Part shown: positions 26,698-36,914 of the stretch, piece after piece | Layout of the letters: every line of letters starts with the position of its first letter | Position numbering within the stretch: the stretch's first letter is position 1 | Origin: Thermus caldifontis | GTDB taxonomy: Bacteria; Deinococcota; Deinococci; Deinococcales; Thermaceae | DNA: 64,000 nucleotides | Assembly: GCF_003336745.1 (NCBI RefSeq) | Contig: NZ_QGMX01000004.1 | Coordinates: 124,001 to 188,000, forward strand | Reading direction: 5' to 3' | The notes under the pieces: model-generated | Seen by the model: the letters and a program-made list of their open reading frames with translations, nothing else | The model's database searches: none | Told to the model about the DNA's origin: nothing | Translations under genes and position numbers: made by a program

Positions 26698-27893
26698 GCC
26701 CTAGAGTTTACCTTCCTCAGGCGGAGGTAATAAAACCCATCCAACCCCCCTTCCGGGACCACGTAGACCCCGAGCCCCGCCTTGAGAACCGGAAGGGGAC
26801 AAGGGAAGGGCTCGGGCACAAACTCCGGATGCCGGCCGAGAAAGGCCTGGGCCACCCCCTCCCCTTCCTCCTCCGTCAGGGTGCAGACGCTATAGACCAG
26901 CATCCCCCCTTCCTCCGTGGCCCGGGCGGCGGTTTCCAGGAGCTGAAGCTGCAGCCTTGCCATGCGCCCGGGGTCTTGCGGCGCCAAACGGTAGCGCAAC
27001 TCGGGGTGGCTGCGAAAGGTACCGGTGCCGGTGCAGGGAGCATCCAGGAGGACCTTTTTAGCCTTCTCGGGAAGGGGCTCCCTCAGGTCCTGGGTGCGGT
27101 AGGCCACCTGTAGGCCCAGCCTCCTGGCCGTCTTCTGGCCCGCCTCCTGGCGCTTTCGGTTCAGATCGTAGGACACCACCTCCGCCCCCTTGGCGGCCAG
27201 GTAGAAGGCCTTAAGCCCCGCCCCCCCGCAAAGGTCCAGCACCTTTTCCCCTGGGGACGGGTTTAAGAGCTGGGCGGCGAAAAGGGAGGCGGGGTTCTGG
27301 GGCTGGAGGCCCAAGGAGGAGAAGTCCGTCTTCCCTCCCTCCCAGATGTAGCTATCGGGAACCGGACCTGGCCGCAATCCCTCCACGGGGCGGTAAGCGG
27401 TGACGAAGAGGGGGGCGGGTTCGTTGAACCCCTCGGCGAAGGCCACCTGGCCGAAGAACCCTTGCCAGGCCTGGCAAAGCCAGTCGGGAAGGCTTAAGCG
27501 CACGCACTCCGGGGCCTCCCGTAGGTGCAGGCGGCGGAGCACGGCGTTAACCAAGCCGGCCAGGCGGGGGGATACCCTCTTGGCCTCCTCCACCCAGGGG
27601 CTCACCCGGGCATGGTCCGGCTTGCCGGAAAGCCATTCCCAGGCCCCCAGGCGCAGGATCCAACGGACGGGGGGAGGGAGTTTCTCCGGCCTCTTGAGGT
27701 GGGGCTCCAGGATAAAGTCCAGAAACCGAAGGCGGCGAAGGGCCCCGTACACCAAGTGGGTGGCGTAGGCCTTATCCCGCTCTGGCCAGGAGAGGCGATC
27801 CAGAGCCCGGTCCAGAAGCAGCTGGGCCCTGCCGCCCCGCTCCACCTCGAGGAGGATGCGAACGGCCAGGGCCCTGGGGCTTTCCGGCCTCAA
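26694..27893 (-). CDS. rsmB: 16S rRNA m5C methyltransferase, RsmB/Sun type
   Basis: A 399-residue protein with an N-terminal NusB-like RNA-binding domain (about 1-130) and a SAM-dependent methyltransferase domain. The domain has LDLCGGAGLKAFYLA (SAM motif), DAPCTGTGTFRSHPE (first conserved Cys) and VYSVCTLTEEEGEG (catalytic Cys). It probably methylates C967-equivalent cytosine of 16S rRNA. It overlaps both spoVS and proC by 4 nt, making a coupled spoVS-rsmB-proC unit. Confidence 0.9.
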   Translation of the reverse strand: MRPESPRALAVRILLEVERGGRAQLLLDRALDRLSWPERDKAYATHLVYGALRRLRFLDFILEPHLKRPEKLPPPVRWILRLGAWEWLSGKPDHARVSPWVEEAKRVSPRLAGLVNAVLRRLHLREAPECVRLSLPDWLCQAWQGFFGQVAFAEGFNEPAPLFVTAYRPVEGLRPGPVPDSYIWEGGKTDFSSLGLQPQNPASLFAAQLLNPSPGEKVLDLCGGAGLKAFYLAAKGAEVVSYDLNRKRQEAGQKTARRLGLQVAYRTQDLREPLPEKAKKVLLDAPCTGTGTFRSHPELRYRLAPQDPGRMARLQLQLLETAARATEEGGMLVYSVCTLTEEEGEGVAQAFLGRHPEFVPEPFPCPLPVLKAGLGVYVVPEGGLDGFYYLRLRKVNSRA

Positions 27894-28162
27894 GACTCCA
27901 GGGGATGGGCCTTGATGCTGAACTTAAGGGCGGTCCGCTCCTCGTTCTCCAGGTCCAGCTTGACGAAGGCGGGCTTGACCACCAGGTCCAGGTTATCGGG
28001 AGCGATGTACCCCCGGGCGATGGCGATGGCCTTCACCGCCTGGTTCACCGCCTGGGGACCGATGGCCTGCACCTCCACCTCCCCTTTGGTACGCAAAAGC
28101 GCCGCAATGGCGCCGGCCACGGAGTTGGGGCGGGACTTGGAAGATACGCGCAACGTCTCCAC
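27890..28162 (-). CDS. spoVS: SpoVS-like Alba-fold protein
   Basis: A 90-residue protein with the invariant SpoVS blocks (LRVSSKSRPNSVAGAIAA, GPQAVNQAVKAIAIARGY, LDLVVKPAFVKLDL). SpoVS is needed for spore coat formation in Bacillus but also exists in non-sporulating Thermus, where a structure is known; its role there is unclear and may involve nucleic-acid binding. GTG start with CAGGAGG upstream. First gene of the spoVS-rsmB-proC unit. Confidence 0.93.
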   Translation of the reverse strand: METLRVSSKSRPNSVAGAIAALLRTKGEVEVQAIGPQAVNQAVKAIAIARGYIAPDNLDLVVKPAFVKLDLENEERTALKFSIKAHPLES

Positions 28163-28224
28163 TTTGACCTCCTGAAAGCTCCTGGGCCACCCTGCTTTGG
28201 AAGGACATGGGCGGCTTCAGGCCC

Positions 28225-28253
28225 ATGGTAGAGCAAAAGGGCCCCGTGCGCAA
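28225..28253 (-). promoter_or_regulatory. Promoter of the spoVS-rsmB-proC unit
   Basis: TTGCGC (28248-28253), 17-nt spacer, TACCAT (28225-28230) on the minus strand. A 7-bp inverted repeat CATGGGC / GCCCATG (28206-28227, 8-nt spacer) overlaps the -10 and start point and could be an operator or an early RNA hairpin. Confidence 0.65.
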
Positions 28254-28691
28254 CTAGGAGGCCAGAACCCGCTCCTCCAAGCCCTTGAGAAGGCTTTCCA
28301 CGTTCTCTTGCATGAGCTTTTGCACCAGCTTCTGCAAAAGACCGCCAAAGATGGGTATGGTGAGCTCGTAGGTGAGGCTCAAGACCACCCGGGTGCCCTC
28401 CCCTTCCGGCAGGAAGACCCAGGTGCCCTCGTACCGGTCAAAATCTCCCTCGGGGGAGTAGAAGCGGTTTTGGAGGTTTTGGTCGTCCCACTCCTCCTCC
28501 TCCAGCCAGCGCACCTTCTTACCCATGGCCACTGCCACCCATTCGCTTCGGGTGCGTTGGCCCTCCTGGGCAAGCACCTTGAGGCTTTCCACCTCCTTGA
28601 GGTAGGGCTTGAGGCCCTCCAGGTCCTTGGCCAGGGCATACACCTTTTCCGGTGGGGCCTTGATGAAGCGTTCCGCGCGTACCTCGGGCAT
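28254..28691 (-). CDS. SRPBCC (START-like) lipid-binding family protein
   Basis: A 145-residue helix-grip protein of the polyketide cyclase / coenzyme Q-binding (COQ10-like) branch. The start VRAERFIKAPPEKVYALAKDLEGL and the GTWVFLPEGEGTRVVLSLTYEL strands are typical. It probably binds a hydrophobic ligand; no catalytic residues can be named. The ribosome site is weak (AAAGAG). It sits 9 nt after recX. Confidence 0.8.
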   Translation of the reverse strand: MPEVRAERFIKAPPEKVYALAKDLEGLKPYLKEVESLKVLAQEGQRTRSEWVAVAMGKKVRWLEEEEWDDQNLQNRFYSPEGDFDRYEGTWVFLPEGEGTRVVLSLTYELTIPIFGGLLQKLVQKLMQENVESLLKGLEERVLAS

Positions 28692-28700
28692 GGGCTCTTT

Positions 28701-29135
28701 TTACCCGCTTTCCTCCTCCTTGACAAGCCGGTAGGCCTCCAAGGCCACGGAAAGAGGGAAACCCCGGCCCTGGAGGAAGCGCACCGCCTTGGCCTTGTCC
28801 TGACGCCGGGGGTAGCGGCGGAGGACCCTTAGGGCCGCCTCCAGGTTTTCCTCCTCCCCATAGGCGCCAAGGACCTCCTCCACCACCGCCTCCGGCACCC
28901 CCTGGGCCCTGAGGAGATGGCGGAGCTTATGGGGACCGTACTTCCGCCGGGAAGCCACGAAGGCTTCCGCAAAGACCCGGTCGTTCAGGTAGCCCATGTC
29001 CTCGAGGCGGGCCAGGACCCTTTCCACCTCCCCTTCGGGAAAGCGGCCCAGAAGCTTCTCCCTTAGGCGGGCCCGGCTCAAGGCCCGCCTGGCCAAGAGC
29101 CTGAGGGCGTAGGCCATAGCCTCCGCCTTTTCCAT
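28701..29135 (-). CDS. recX: RecX-family regulator of RecA
   Basis: A 144-residue all-helical protein of three-helix repeats, with LLARRALSRARLREKL, LEDMGYLNDRVFAEAFVASR and KYGPHKLRHLLRAQGV matching RecX. It modulates RecA filaments; recA itself is not nearby. Two starts are possible (29141 and 29135). I prefer 29135, because TACCCT lies exactly 6 nt upstream as for a leaderless mRNA and there is no ribosome site. Divergent to a phosphoesterase gene, with overlapping -10 boxes. Confidence 0.88.
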   Translation of the reverse strand: MEKAEAMAYALRLLARRALSRARLREKLLGRFPEGEVERVLARLEDMGYLNDRVFAEAFVASRRKYGPHKLRHLLRAQGVPEAVVEEVLGAYGEEENLEAALRVLRRYPRRQDKAKAVRFLQGRGFPLSVALEAYRLVKEEESG

Positions 29136-29141
29136 ACCCAT

Positions 29142-29151
29142 AGGGTACGCT
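29142..29151. promoter_or_regulatory. Symmetric bidirectional -10 element (recX / phosphoesterase)
   Basis: The ten bases AGGGTACGCT read TACGCT on the plus strand (7 nt before ATG at 29159) and TACCCT on the minus strand (6 nt before ATG at 29135). The two TANNNT boxes share the central TA, so one melted region could start RNA in both directions. Neither gene has a Shine-Dalgarno sequence. Confidence 0.55.
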
Positions 29152-29158
29152 ATGGCCC

Positions 29159-29845
29159 ATGCGGGTCTTCGCCATCGCCGACCCCCACCTCTCCCGCCTC
29201 CATCCCAAGCCCATGACCATCTTCGGCCCCAACTGGCAGGGACACCCGGAGGCCTTCTTCCGAGGCTGGCGGGAGGTGGTGGGGGAAGGGGACCTGGTGA
29301 TCGTGCCCGGGGACATCTCCTGGGCCATGCGCTTGGGGGAGGCCTTGCCGGACCTTTTGGACCTGGCCGCCCTTCCCGGAACCAAGGTGCTCCTAAAGGG
29401 CAACCACGACTACTGGTGGCCCTCCATAAGCCGCTTAAGGGCGGTCCTGCCCCAGGGTATGTACGCCCTACAAAACGACGCCCTGGTGCTGGAGGGGGTG
29501 GGGGTGGCGGGCACTAGGGGCTGGCAGTACCCACCCCCTACCCCTGAGGACGAGAGGATCTTCGCCCGAGAGGTGGAAAGGCTTAAGCTCTCCCTCCAGA
29601 ACCTAAGGGGCAAGCCCCACCGCTACCTTGTGGTGGCCTTCCATTTCCCTCCTTTTGGCCCCAAGGGGGAGGCCACCCCCCTCTTGGAGCTGGCCGCGCA
29701 GGCCAGGCCCCAAGCCATCGTCTACGGCCACCTGCACGGGGCGGATCCAGAAAAGCTTCCCAAGGAGTACCAGGGCATCCCCCTCCACCTGGTGGCCGCC
29801 GACGCCCTGGGCTTCCGGCCCAAGCTGGTCCTGGAGGTGGAATGA
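29159..29845 (+). CDS. Calcineurin-like metallophosphoesterase
   Basis: A 228-residue cytosolic phosphoesterase with the dinuclear metal motifs in order: FAIADPHLS (D-x-H), PGDIS (GD), KGNHDYWW (GNHD), FHFPPF (His) and YGHLHG (GHxH). The substrate is unknown; the family includes nucleases, nucleotidases and protein phosphatases. The start is leaderless by geometry. Its stop overlaps a CPBP protease gene (ATGA). Confidence 0.88.
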   Translation: MRVFAIADPHLSRLHPKPMTIFGPNWQGHPEAFFRGWREVVGEGDLVIVPGDISWAMRLGEALPDLLDLAALPGTKVLLKGNHDYWWPSISRLRAVLPQGMYALQNDALVLEGVGVAGTRGWQYPPPTPEDERIFAREVERLKLSLQNLRGKPHRYLVVAFHFPPFGPKGEATPLLELAAQARPQAIVYGHLHGADPEKLPKEYQGIPLHLVAADALGFRPKLVLEVE

Positions 29846-30411
29846 AAAGGTGGCCTAGGGCCTGGCTTCCCGCACCCTTGGGCCTCCTCTTTTTCCTCCA
29901 AGGGATCCTTCTCCTCGTTGGGGCCTCGGGCATGCTCCTTTTGGGGCTGCCCTTTGGCCAAGGGAGCCTAGGGGGACTAGCCTTGGCCCTGGGCCTTCTC
30001 CTAGCCTTAGCCCTTTTGGAAGAAGCTTTCCGCCGGCTTTTCCCCTCCTCCTTCCCGGAAGCGGAAAGGCTCCACCGCACCTTGGGCCAAGCCCTACGCC
30101 AGGCAGGGGCAGGTCCTTCCCTCCTGCTCCTCCTGGCCCTCCTTTCGGGGGTGGCGGAGGAGGTCTTCTTCCGGGGCCTCCTGCAAAGCCTCCTGGTAGC
30201 CTGGCTGGGGCCATGGGGGGTCTTCCTTCAGGCCCTGGTCTTCGCCCTCCTGCATCCCGCCCCCAAGCGGGCCTTTGCCTATCCCCTTTACACCGGGCTT
30301 GCCGGGCTCCTTTTCGGCCTCACCTACCTCCTCACGGGAAGCCTCCTCCCCGGTATTCTGGCCCATTTCCTCCACAATGCCCGGGGGTTCTACGAGATCT
30401 CAAGGAGCTAG
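29842..30411 (+). CDS. CPBP-family intramembrane metalloprotease
   Basis: A 189-residue polytopic membrane protein of the Rce1/CAAX-protease-like family (ABI domain). The three motifs are present: EEVFFRG (EExxxR), FALLH (FxxxH) and HFLHN (HxxxN). Substrates in bacteria are mostly unknown. Coupled by 4-nt overlap to the phosphoesterase. Confidence 0.88.
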   Translation: MKRWPRAWLPAPLGLLFFLQGILLLVGASGMLLLGLPFGQGSLGGLALALGLLLALALLEEAFRRLFPSSFPEAERLHRTLGQALRQAGAGPSLLLLLALLSGVAEEVFFRGLLQSLLVAWLGPWGVFLQALVFALLHPAPKRAFAYPLYTGLAGLLFGLTYLLTGSLLPGILAHFLHNARGFYEISRS

Positions 30412-30473
30412 AGAAGCTTAGCGCAAACCCTCTTCTCCGGCTAGAACCGGGGCCACATTCTCCGCCCAGAACC

Positions 30474-30482
30474 TGCTACAAT
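30474..30482 (+). promoter_or_regulatory. Extended -10 promoter of the prkA operon
   Basis: TG-C-TACAAT (TG at 30474, TACAAT 30477-30482), about 50 nt before the prkA ATG. No good -35 box; CACATT (30454-30459) is at the right distance. A second AT-rich TATAGC lies just downstream. Confidence 0.5.
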
Positions 30483-30533
30483 AAAGATATAGCTATCAAA
30501 ACCCGTCCCTAGCCGGTATGAAGGAGGGCGTCC

Positions 30534-32542
<2,009 letters not shown>

Positions 32543-32546
<4 letters not shown>

Positions 32547-33586
32547 GACCCATTGAGCGGGACCTCTTACGTTTTAAGGAGATCGTGCGCGGCGAGGTTA
32601 AGAAAAGGGCCCGGGAGTTTCTGACCCGGGAGGAGCTTTTCGGCCAGGTGGAAGGCCGCCTGGTCTCCATCCCCCTGCCCCAGCTGGAGCTCCCTAAGAT
32701 TGTCTACGGGGAACCCTTAGGGGAGGGCCTGGGCCTTGGGGGCCCGGGAACAGAAAGCCTGGGCCCCGGAGGGCACGTGCCCGTGGCCGAGCTGGAGCTG
32801 GAGGAGTTTTTGGACCTCATGGGCGAGGCCCTAAGGCTTCCCCGGCTCAGGCCCAAGGGGGAGGGGGAGGTTACGGAAGAGGCTTTCCGCTACACCACCA
32901 TCGCCCGCAAGGGACCAAGGGGCCTCCGCCACGTGCGCCGCACCCTTAAGGAGAGCCTCAAGCGGGCCCTCATCACCGGGGAATACCGCCCGGAGGAGCC
33001 CCTCTTGGTCCCCGAGCGGGAGGACCTCCGCTACAAGGCCCCCAAGGCCAAGCCCCGCCCCCACGCCCAGGCGGTGGTCCTCTTTGCCCTGGACGTATCG
33101 GGCAGCATGCGGGAAGAGGAGCTTAGGCTGGTGAAGACCCTTTCCTTCTGGATCACCCTCTGGATCAAGCGCCACTTCCCCCGGCTGGAAAGGCGCTACC
33201 TCCTGCACGACGCCGAGGCCTGGGAGGTGAGCGAGGAGGAGTTCTTCCGCGCCCGGGAAGGAGGGGGAACGAGGCTTTCCAGCGCCCTTCTCCTGGCGGA
33301 GGAGATCCTGAAACCCTACCCCGAGGCCTTTTACAACCGCTACCTTTACCACTTTTCCGACGGGGAAAACTGGCAAGGGGACACCCCCCAGGCCCTGGAG
33401 GCCCTAAGGCGGCTTCTTCCCACCCTGGCCCTTTACGGGTATGCCCAGGTGGAGGGGCCCTACGGCCAGGGGCGGTTCCTCGAGGACCTGAAGGAAGCCT
33501 TAGGCAAGGAGGAAGGGCTGGCCGCCACCGAGGTGCGGGGCAAGGAGGACCTGCCCCTGGCCCTGAGGCGGCTTTTGGGAGGCTAG
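32543..33586 (+). CDS. YhbH/YeaH-family (DUF444) VWA-domain protein
   Basis: A 347-residue protein whose C-terminal von Willebrand A domain has a MIDAS motif ([12 protein letters not shown]) and [11 protein letters not shown]. The N-terminal half contains a glycine-rich stretch (about 60-75), typical of DUF444. Partner of the PrkA kinase in a widely conserved trio. It overlaps prkA (ATGA), and spoVR follows 3 nt later. Confidence 0.92.
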
Positions 33587-33589
33587 AGG

Positions 33590-34966
33590 ATGCGCAAGGA
33601 GCTTCGCCGCTGGGCCGAACGCTTACGGGAGCGCGCCTTGGCCGAAGGCCTCTCCTTTCCCCCGGTGCTCTTTGAGGAGGTGGGCCCGGAGGAGATGGCC
33701 ATGCTGGCCGCCTACGGGGGGTTTCCCCGGCGCTACCCCCACTGGCGCTTTGGCAGCGAGTATTTGCGCTACCGGGAAACCTACCGCTATGGCCTCGGGC
33801 GCATCTACGAGCTGGTGGTGAACACCCACCCCGTACGAGCCTACCTCCTTGAGGGGAACACCCTCCTCGCCCAGAAGCTGGTCATGGCCCACGTTTATGC
33901 CCATGCCGACTTTTTCCAGAACAACCTGGCCTTCAAGCCCATCCCCAAGGATATGCATGAGGAGATGGCTCACCATGCAGCCTTTGTGGAAAAGGCTATG
34001 GAGCGGCACGGGGCAAGAAGCGTGGAGGAGTTCTTGGACCTGGCCCTCTCCTTGGAAAACCTCATCGACCCCCAAGCCCTTTACATCCAAAGAAAAGAGG
34101 ACGCCTCCCCCGAGGAAAGACCCCCTGGCCGCCTGCGGGTACGCCCCTACCTGGATCCCTACGTGAACCCCCCACCCGAGCCCCCAAAGGAGGCCGAGGA
34201 AGGGGCAAGCCCCACCCCCCTTCCTCCCCGGCCCACCCGGGACATCCTGGGCTTTCTGGCCCGGCACGCCCCCCTGGCCCCTTGGCAAAAGGGCATCCTG
34301 GAGATCATCCGGGAGGAGAGCCTATACTACGTTCCCCAGGCCGCCACCAAGATCCTCAACGAGGGCTGGGCCACCTACTGGCACACCCGGCTCCTCCTCC
34401 CCCTCCTCTCCCCGCAGGAGGCCTTGGAGTTTGCCGAGCTCCAGGCGGGGCTTCTGGCCCCCCACGGGTTCAACCCCTACCGCCTGGGCTACCTGCTCCT
34501 GAAGGAGGTGGAGGACCGCTGGGATAAGGGGCGGTTCGGCCCGGAGTACAAGGCCCTGCCCCTAGGGGAGCGGCTCACCTACGAGAGGCCCACCGGGGAA
34601 GGCCTGAAAAAACTCTTTCAGGTGCGCACCATCCACACGGACCTGGGCTTTTTGGATAGCTTCTTGACCCCGGAGTTCGCCTTAAGGCAGAGGCTAATCT
34701 CCCCTGAGGACCTCCCCCGGTTCGCCGAGGCCAAGAAGGCCCTCCTATTCCGCCTCACCAACGGAGGCTATCCCATCGTGGAGCTGGTGGACGCCAACTA
34801 TGGCAATCGTGGGGAGCTTCTTCTGGAACATGCTTACGAGGGCGTAGAGCTGGACCTGAGAAAGACTAAAGCGGTGCTGGAGAACCTGCACCGCCTTTGG
34901 GGCCGGCCCGTCCACTTGAGGACGGTGGTGGAGGGCAAGGAAGCCCTGCTCTCGGCCGGGGGCTAG
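33590..34966 (+). CDS. spoVR: SpoVR/YcgB-family protein
   Basis: A 458-residue SpoVR protein, third member of the prkA-yhbH-spoVR operon. Conserved blocks GRIYELVVNTHPVRAYLLEGNT, HVYAHADFFQNN, ESLYYVPQAATKILNEGWATYWH and DLGFLDSFLTPEF are present. The biochemical function is unknown; a cortex role is described in Bacillus, but Thermus makes no spores. The 3' end overlaps tlpA on the opposite strand by 4 nt. Confidence 0.93.
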   Translation: MRKELRRWAERLRERALAEGLSFPPVLFEEVGPEEMAMLAAYGGFPRRYPHWRFGSEYLRYRETYRYGLGRIYELVVNTHPVRAYLLEGNTLLAQKLVMAHVYAHADFFQNNLAFKPIPKDMHEEMAHHAAFVEKAMERHGARSVEEFLDLALSLENLIDPQALYIQRKEDASPEERPPGRLRVRPYLDPYVNPPPEPPKEAEEGASPTPLPPRPTRDILGFLARHAPLAPWQKGILEIIREESLYYVPQAATKILNEGWATYWHTRLLLPLLSPQEALEFAELQAGLLAPHGFNPYRLGYLLLKEVEDRWDKGRFGPEYKALPLGERLTYERPTGEGLKKLFQVRTIHTDLGFLDSFLTPEFALRQRLISPEDLPRFAEAKKALLFRLTNGGYPIVELVDANYGNRGELLLEHAYEGVELDLRKTKAVLENLHRLWGRPVHLRTVVEGKEALLSAGG

Positions 34967-35754
34967 CGCAAGGCCCTCAGGTACCCAAGAAGGAGGGCTT
35001 CGGAAAGCTCCCCCATGTGCCGGGCCACCAGGCGCCCTTCCCGGTCAAAGAAGAAGGTGGTGGGCAGGCCCTGGGTCTTTAGGGCCTGGGAAAGTTGGGT
35101 TTCCGGATCCAGGAGCACCCATTCGGGGGCCAGCTTCTGCTCCTCCAAAAAGCCCCGCACCACGGCTGGCCCCTCCCCTTGGCTGGCGAAGGCGAAGCGC
35201 ACCTCCGGGTTTTCCTGGCTTAGGCGCACCATCATGGGAAGCTCCCGCCGGCACGGGGGGCACCAGGTGGCCCAGAGGTTCAGGACCAGGGGCTTCCCCC
35301 GGAAGTCCTGGAGGTTCACCGGGGTACCCCCCAGGCTGGTGAGGGTGAGGGAGGGCAGGCGCACCTCCTCTCCCCCTCGCCTTTGCACCAGGAAAACCCC
35401 AAAGACCAAGCCCGCCGCCAAGGCGGAGAACAGGGCATACCGCCAAAGGTTCTTGGGCAGTGCCATCAGCGTGTACCCTCCCGCTGCCAGGATACCCCAA
35501 AGGGGGCTAAACCCCCCTTGCCAGACGTAAAGCACGGAGAGGGGGTCCCTGGCGAACACCGAAGCGTTTTCCAGAACGAAGCCAATCCGGGCTCCAAGAA
35601 AACCCGCAAGGATGGCGTTGTAGGTCCACGGGGCAAGCCTCTGATCCACCCTTCGGGCCAGGACCTCGGCCACCGCCACCATGGCCAGAAGGGCCAGGAA
35701 GACCTGGAACCTGGCCCAGGGAATGGCCAAAGGCCCCACCTGCACCGCATCCAT
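34963..35754 (-). CDS. TlpA-type thioredoxin with an Lgt-like membrane domain
   Basis: A 263-residue membrane-anchored thiol-disulfide protein. Residues about 10-125 form four hydrophobic segments, with an Lgt (prolipoprotein diacylglyceryl transferase)-like pattern (GFLGARIGFVLEN, WQGGFSPLWGIL). The C-terminal half is a TlpA/ResA thioredoxin with the WCPPC active site in LWATWCPPCRRELP and the cis-proline loop GLPTTFF. It probably reduces or oxidises envelope thiols. The Lgt part is shorter than a real Lgt and may be only an anchor. Its ATG shares one base with the rhodanese stop (TGATG). Confidence 0.85.
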   Translation of the reverse strand: MDAVQVGPLAIPWARFQVFLALLAMVAVAEVLARRVDQRLAPWTYNAILAGFLGARIGFVLENASVFARDPLSVLYVWQGGFSPLWGILAAGGYTLMALPKNLWRYALFSALAAGLVFGVFLVQRRGGEEVRLPSLTLTSLGGTPVNLQDFRGKPLVLNLWATWCPPCRRELPMMVRLSQENPEVRFAFASQGEGPAVVRGFLEEQKLAPEWVLLDPETQLSQALKTQGLPTTFFFDREGRLVARHMGELSEALLLGYLRALR

Positions 35755-36128
35755 CAGCGAACCAAGGGAAAGCCCGCCCGTTCGATGGCCAGGACCCCGC
35801 CTTCAAGGTTGTACAGGTTGGTATACCCCTTCCGCTTCAGGTACTCCGCTGCCTGGCGGCTGCGGTTACCGCTACGGCAGTAGAGGTAGACCGGCTTGTC
35901 CTTGGGAAGGGTATCCCCCCATCGGACGATGTCCTCCACGGGCAGGTTGATGGCCCCGGGTACATGCCCCTGGGCGAACTCCTGGGGGGTGCGCACGTCC
36001 ACCACCAGGGCCCCTTGGTCCAGGGCCTGGTAAAGCTCCTGGGGGCCTATGTTTTGGTAGCTCCCCTTGGGTCCGCAGGCCGAAAGGACCAGGAGGGCGA
36101 AAAAGCCGAGAAGCGCCCGCCGGGTCAT
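35754..36128 (-). CDS. Rhodanese-domain lipoprotein
   Basis: A 124-residue protein with a lipobox (LVLSAC, Cys18) and a single rhodanese domain with the catalytic loop YCRSGNRS (persulfide-carrying Cys). It should sit on the outer face of the membrane and move sulfane sulfur. It lies between a disulfide oxidoreductase gene (1-nt gap) and tlpA (1-nt overlap), forming a three-gene thiol-redox operon. Confidence 0.9.
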   Translation of the reverse strand: MTRRALLGFFALLVLSACGPKGSYQNIGPQELYQALDQGALVVDVRTPQEFAQGHVPGAINLPVEDIVRWGDTLPKDKPVYLYCRSGNRSRQAAEYLKRKGYTNLYNLEGGVLAIERAGFPLVR

Positions 36129-36129
36129 G

Positions 36130-36819
36130 CTAGGCGCTCACCCCCACGGCCTTGCGGATGGCCTGGAGGAACTGGGAAAGGGGCTGGGCCCCAAGAACCC
36201 TTTCCTTGCCATGGTTCACGATGGTGTCGGGCACCCCGTGGATGTGGTAGCGGTTGGAAAGCTCGGGGAACTCGTTGGCCTCGATCATCTCGCCCCATAC
36301 CTTGGGAGAGGCGTAGGCCATGCGGTGGGCGGTGCGCACCGCCTGGGGGCAGTAGGGGCAGGTGGGGGTGACGAAGACCTGGAGCACCACCTCCTCGGGG
36401 AGGTTGTTAAGCTCCTGAACCACGTTCTCCGGCAGGCCGTGGCCATCGCGGCCCAGCATCTCGATGTCCTCGAGGAGGCTGGCAAACTCATACCCTGCCG
36501 GAATCCCCCGGTAGCGCAGGTTGATGGCCTGTGAACCCTTCTCCCGCAGGATCAGGGTGGGGGGATCCTCCACCTTGTGCTCCTTGGCCTTCTCCTTGCC
36601 CTCGGGGGTGGCCAGGTCGTAGACCACCAGGTAAAGCTTGTCGGAAAGGGCCGCCAGCTCCTCCAAAAGCTGCTTGGTTTCCTTGCAGTAGAGGCAGGGC
36701 TCCTTCCCCGGGGCGATCAGGGTGGAGGTATCGGTGAAAAGCACCAGCTCCACGTCCCGCACCAGGTTGGCAAGCCGCTCGCGTACGATTTCCTGCTCCT
36801 TAGGTCCCAGCAACGCCAT
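36130..36819 (-). CDS. Glutaredoxin-like protein disulfide oxidoreductase (two thioredoxin folds)
   Basis: A 229-residue cytosolic protein with two thioredoxin-fold units, each with a CxxC site: CLYC in the N-terminal half and CPYC in the C-terminal half (TPTCPYCPQAV). This is the PDO architecture of hyperthermophiles, which acts in disulfide formation, or in alkyl-hydroperoxide and glutathione-like reduction. The ATG at 36819 follows GGGAGGAAAAC; 13 further upstream codons are in frame but lie in the promoter/operator region. First gene of the minus-strand sulfur-redox arm. Confidence 0.9.
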   Translation of the reverse strand: MALLGPKEQEIVRERLANLVRDVELVLFTDTSTLIAPGKEPCLYCKETKQLLEELAALSDKLYLVVYDLATPEGKEKAKEHKVEDPPTLILREKGSQAINLRYRGIPAGYEFASLLEDIEMLGRDGHGLPENVVQELNNLPEEVVLQVFVTPTCPYCPQAVRTAHRMAYASPKVWGEMIEANEFPELSNRYHIHGVPDTIVNHGKERVLGAQPLSQFLQAIRKAVGVSA

Positions 36820-36833
36820 GTTTTCCTCCCGGA

Positions 36834-36849
36834 TACCCCTACCGGGGTA
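36834..36849. promoter_or_regulatory. Inverted repeat O2, CsoR/CstR-like operator
   Basis: TACCCC and GGGGTA arms with a 4-nt spacer lie between the -10 box and ribosome site of the disulfide oxidoreductase gene. They resemble the TACCC...GGGTA operators of CsoR-family repressors, and O1 in the divergent promoter. A bound repressor would block the transcription start. Confidence 0.6.
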
Positions 36850-36861
36850 CATCCTCACACC

Positions 36862-36890
36862 ACTATAGCAAAGATCGGGCGCCAGGAGAA
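36862..36890 (-). promoter_or_regulatory. Promoter of the disulfide oxidoreductase-rhodanese-tlpA operon
   Basis: TTCTCC (36885-36890), 17-nt spacer, TATAGT (36862-36867) on the minus strand. O2 lies just downstream of the start point. Confidence 0.7.
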
Positions 36891-36914
36891 TGTGCCCGTT
36901 AACCCCATCCGGGC

